Shown here: positions 63,284 to 64,000 of the stretch, in pieces
Layout of the letters: every line of letters begins with the position of its first letter
Position numbering within the stretch: position 1 is the stretch's first letter
Assembly: GCF_900172325.1 (NCBI RefSeq)
Contig: NZ_FWFR01000003.1
Span: forward strand, 310,001 to 374,000
Length of the DNA: 64,000 nt
Direction: 5' to 3'
Source: Oceanibacterium hippocampi
Lineage (GTDB): Bacteria; Pseudomonadota; Alphaproteobacteria; Sneathiellales; Sneathiellaceae
Made by a program: the position numbers and the translations under genes
Notes under the pieces: model-generated
Database searches by the model: none
What the model saw: the letters and a program-made list of their open reading frames with translations, nothing else
Told to the model about the DNA's origin: nothing

Positions 63284-64000
63284 GCCGTGATGATCGAATG
63301 CGCGCTATCGGCAAGGTCGTATCTGTTGCGGCCGACAGGTTCGTCGTGGAAATGCACGCAGGCACCGACAACTTCACGGTCGTCGGGTTCGACGATGTGC
63401 ATTATGTGGCCCGGCTCGGATCCTTTCTCATGGTACCCATCCAAGCCGAGTATGTCGTGGTGGAAGTCGTCGGCTTGCACGAACGCGACATCGCCGGCCC
63501 TAGTCACGGTGATGGCGCGCTAGACAAGGCAGCGTCTGCGAAATATCTCGACGTCGTGCCTATCGGGATGCTGCCGCAGGATCGGAGCGAGAAGTTTCGA
63601 TTCGGCGTCTCCGTCTTCCCGTCACTCTACGCGGATGCCCTCTTCGCGCTTGATGCCGAACTCGATCGGGTATTCGAGACGGATGTTCCCGTCGAACCGG
63701 CGCCTGCGATGAACGATGTACTGCCGATACCGGCGGACGCGACGCGCTTCCGTGCCTTGACAATCGGCAAATCGGTTGTTTTCGAAGGCTATGACGTCAA
63801 GGTCCGGATAGATGATTTCTTCGGTGGCCACACGGCGGTCCTGGGCAACACCGGTAGCGGGAAGTCCTGCACCGTCGCCTCCGTGCTTCAGTCGTTGTTC
63901 GAGAAGGCGGATGAACACCATGCGCGCGGCGCTACGTTCGTCGTGTTCGACGTCAACGGCGAGTATGAGCAGGCCCTTTCGCGCCTGGCTAATGGCAACG
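63280..64000 (+). CDS. HerA-like ATPase, C-terminus beyond window
   Basis: The first 240 residues of a HerA/FtsK-type helicase or translocase. An N-terminal HAS-barrel-like beta domain (IGKVVSVAADRFVVEMHA), then Walker A LGNTGSGKS (about residues 188-196) and FVVFDVNGEYEQAL. The ATG overlaps the SIR2 stop, with GGGAGA just upstream. Hexameric HerA serves as the ATPase scaffold of SIR2-HerA defence. Walker B and sensor motifs lie outside the window. Confidence 0.92.
   Translation, partial: MSRDDRMRAIGKVVSVAADRFVVEMHAGTDNFTVVGFDDVHYVARLGSFLMVPIQAEYVVVEVVGLHERDIAGPSHGDGALDKAASAKYLDVVPIGMLPQDRSEKFRFGVSVFPSLYADALFALDAELDRVFETDVPVEPAPAMNDVLPIPADATRFRALTIGKSVVFEGYDVKVRIDDFFGGHTAVLGNTGSGKSCTVASVLQSLFEKADEHHARGATFVVFDVNGEYEQALSRLANGN

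Noticed and set aside
1-64000. CRISPR array
   Set aside because: No run of short regularly spaced direct repeats with unique spacers was seen; the CAGGGA array and the 60-kb repeats do not have that form.

Overview
The window is GC-rich, densely packed and bacterial. Codon and protein character (TRAP and ABC importers, TetR/IclR/GntR-controlled acyl-CoA, SDR and FAH enzymes, ParB-fused methylase, DUF5681) fit a soil or marine alphaproteobacterium of Rhodospirillales/Hyphomicrobiales type. That placement is inferred from gene content, not from a marker gene. No rRNA, tRNA or CRISPR array was seen. Most of the window is an accessory catabolic region made of small import-plus-degradation cassettes, each with its own regulator, separated by decayed mobile DNA.

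Region 1 (1-10.7 kb): a minus-strand operon encodes an acyl-CoA ligase, a TRAP transporter (DctQ, DctM, DctP), a thiolase, a DUF35 Zn-ribbon/OB protein and a second ligase cut by the window edge. Two SDR genes, an OYE-type flavoenzyme and a TetR regulator sit beside it. A near-identical 14-bp operator lies in both divergent promoter regions, so TetR probably controls the whole unit. Region 2 (10.8-23.9 kb) is bracketed by two direct repeats of about 455 bp carrying a CAGGGA motif array. It holds a polyamine-type ABC importer whose two permeases are fused, a ruined class III aminotransferase, a 2-hydroxyacid dehydrogenase, an IclR regulator, an acyl-CoA ligase and an unrecognised 354-aa protein. 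Two matching promoters tie the importer to the ligase operon. Its right end is a headless serine recombinase pseudogene joined to a broken ImmA fragment.

Region 3 (24.4-44.5 kb) is a larger catabolic island: SDR, ferredoxin, ferredoxin reductase, IclR, FAH hydrolase, cupin, AbrB-type membrane protein, cytochrome P450, 3-hydroxyisobutyrate dehydrogenase-like protein, OYE, EthD-domain protein, a nitrate/taurine-type ABC importer (again with fused permeases), a TauD-type dioxygenase, a TIM-barrel isomerase, two more SDRs, an ACMSD-like amidohydrolase, a cysteine-dioxygenase-like cupin and a ThuA-like protein. Three promoters of the same TTGACA-16-CAnAAn layout lie in it. It ends at an IS3-family remnant (44.6-45.0 kb). 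Region 4 (45.2-48.5 kb) is a phage- or ICE-like module: ImmA, XRE repressor, ParB-methyltransferase, DUF5681.

Region 5 (49-59.7 kb) is a minus-strand operon with a ribose-type ABC importer, FAD hydroxylase, GntR regulator, alpha/beta hydrolase and FAH hydrolase, plus RidA, an amidohydrolase and an SDR. Region 6 (59.7-64 kb) is scar DNA: TetR and possibly enoyl-CoA hydratase fragments, imperfect tandem repeats, a secreted nuclease and a second IS3 remnant. It then leads through an AT-rich promoter stretch into a SIR2 plus HerA gene pair, which matches a known NAD-depleting anti-phage defence architecture. HerA runs off the end.
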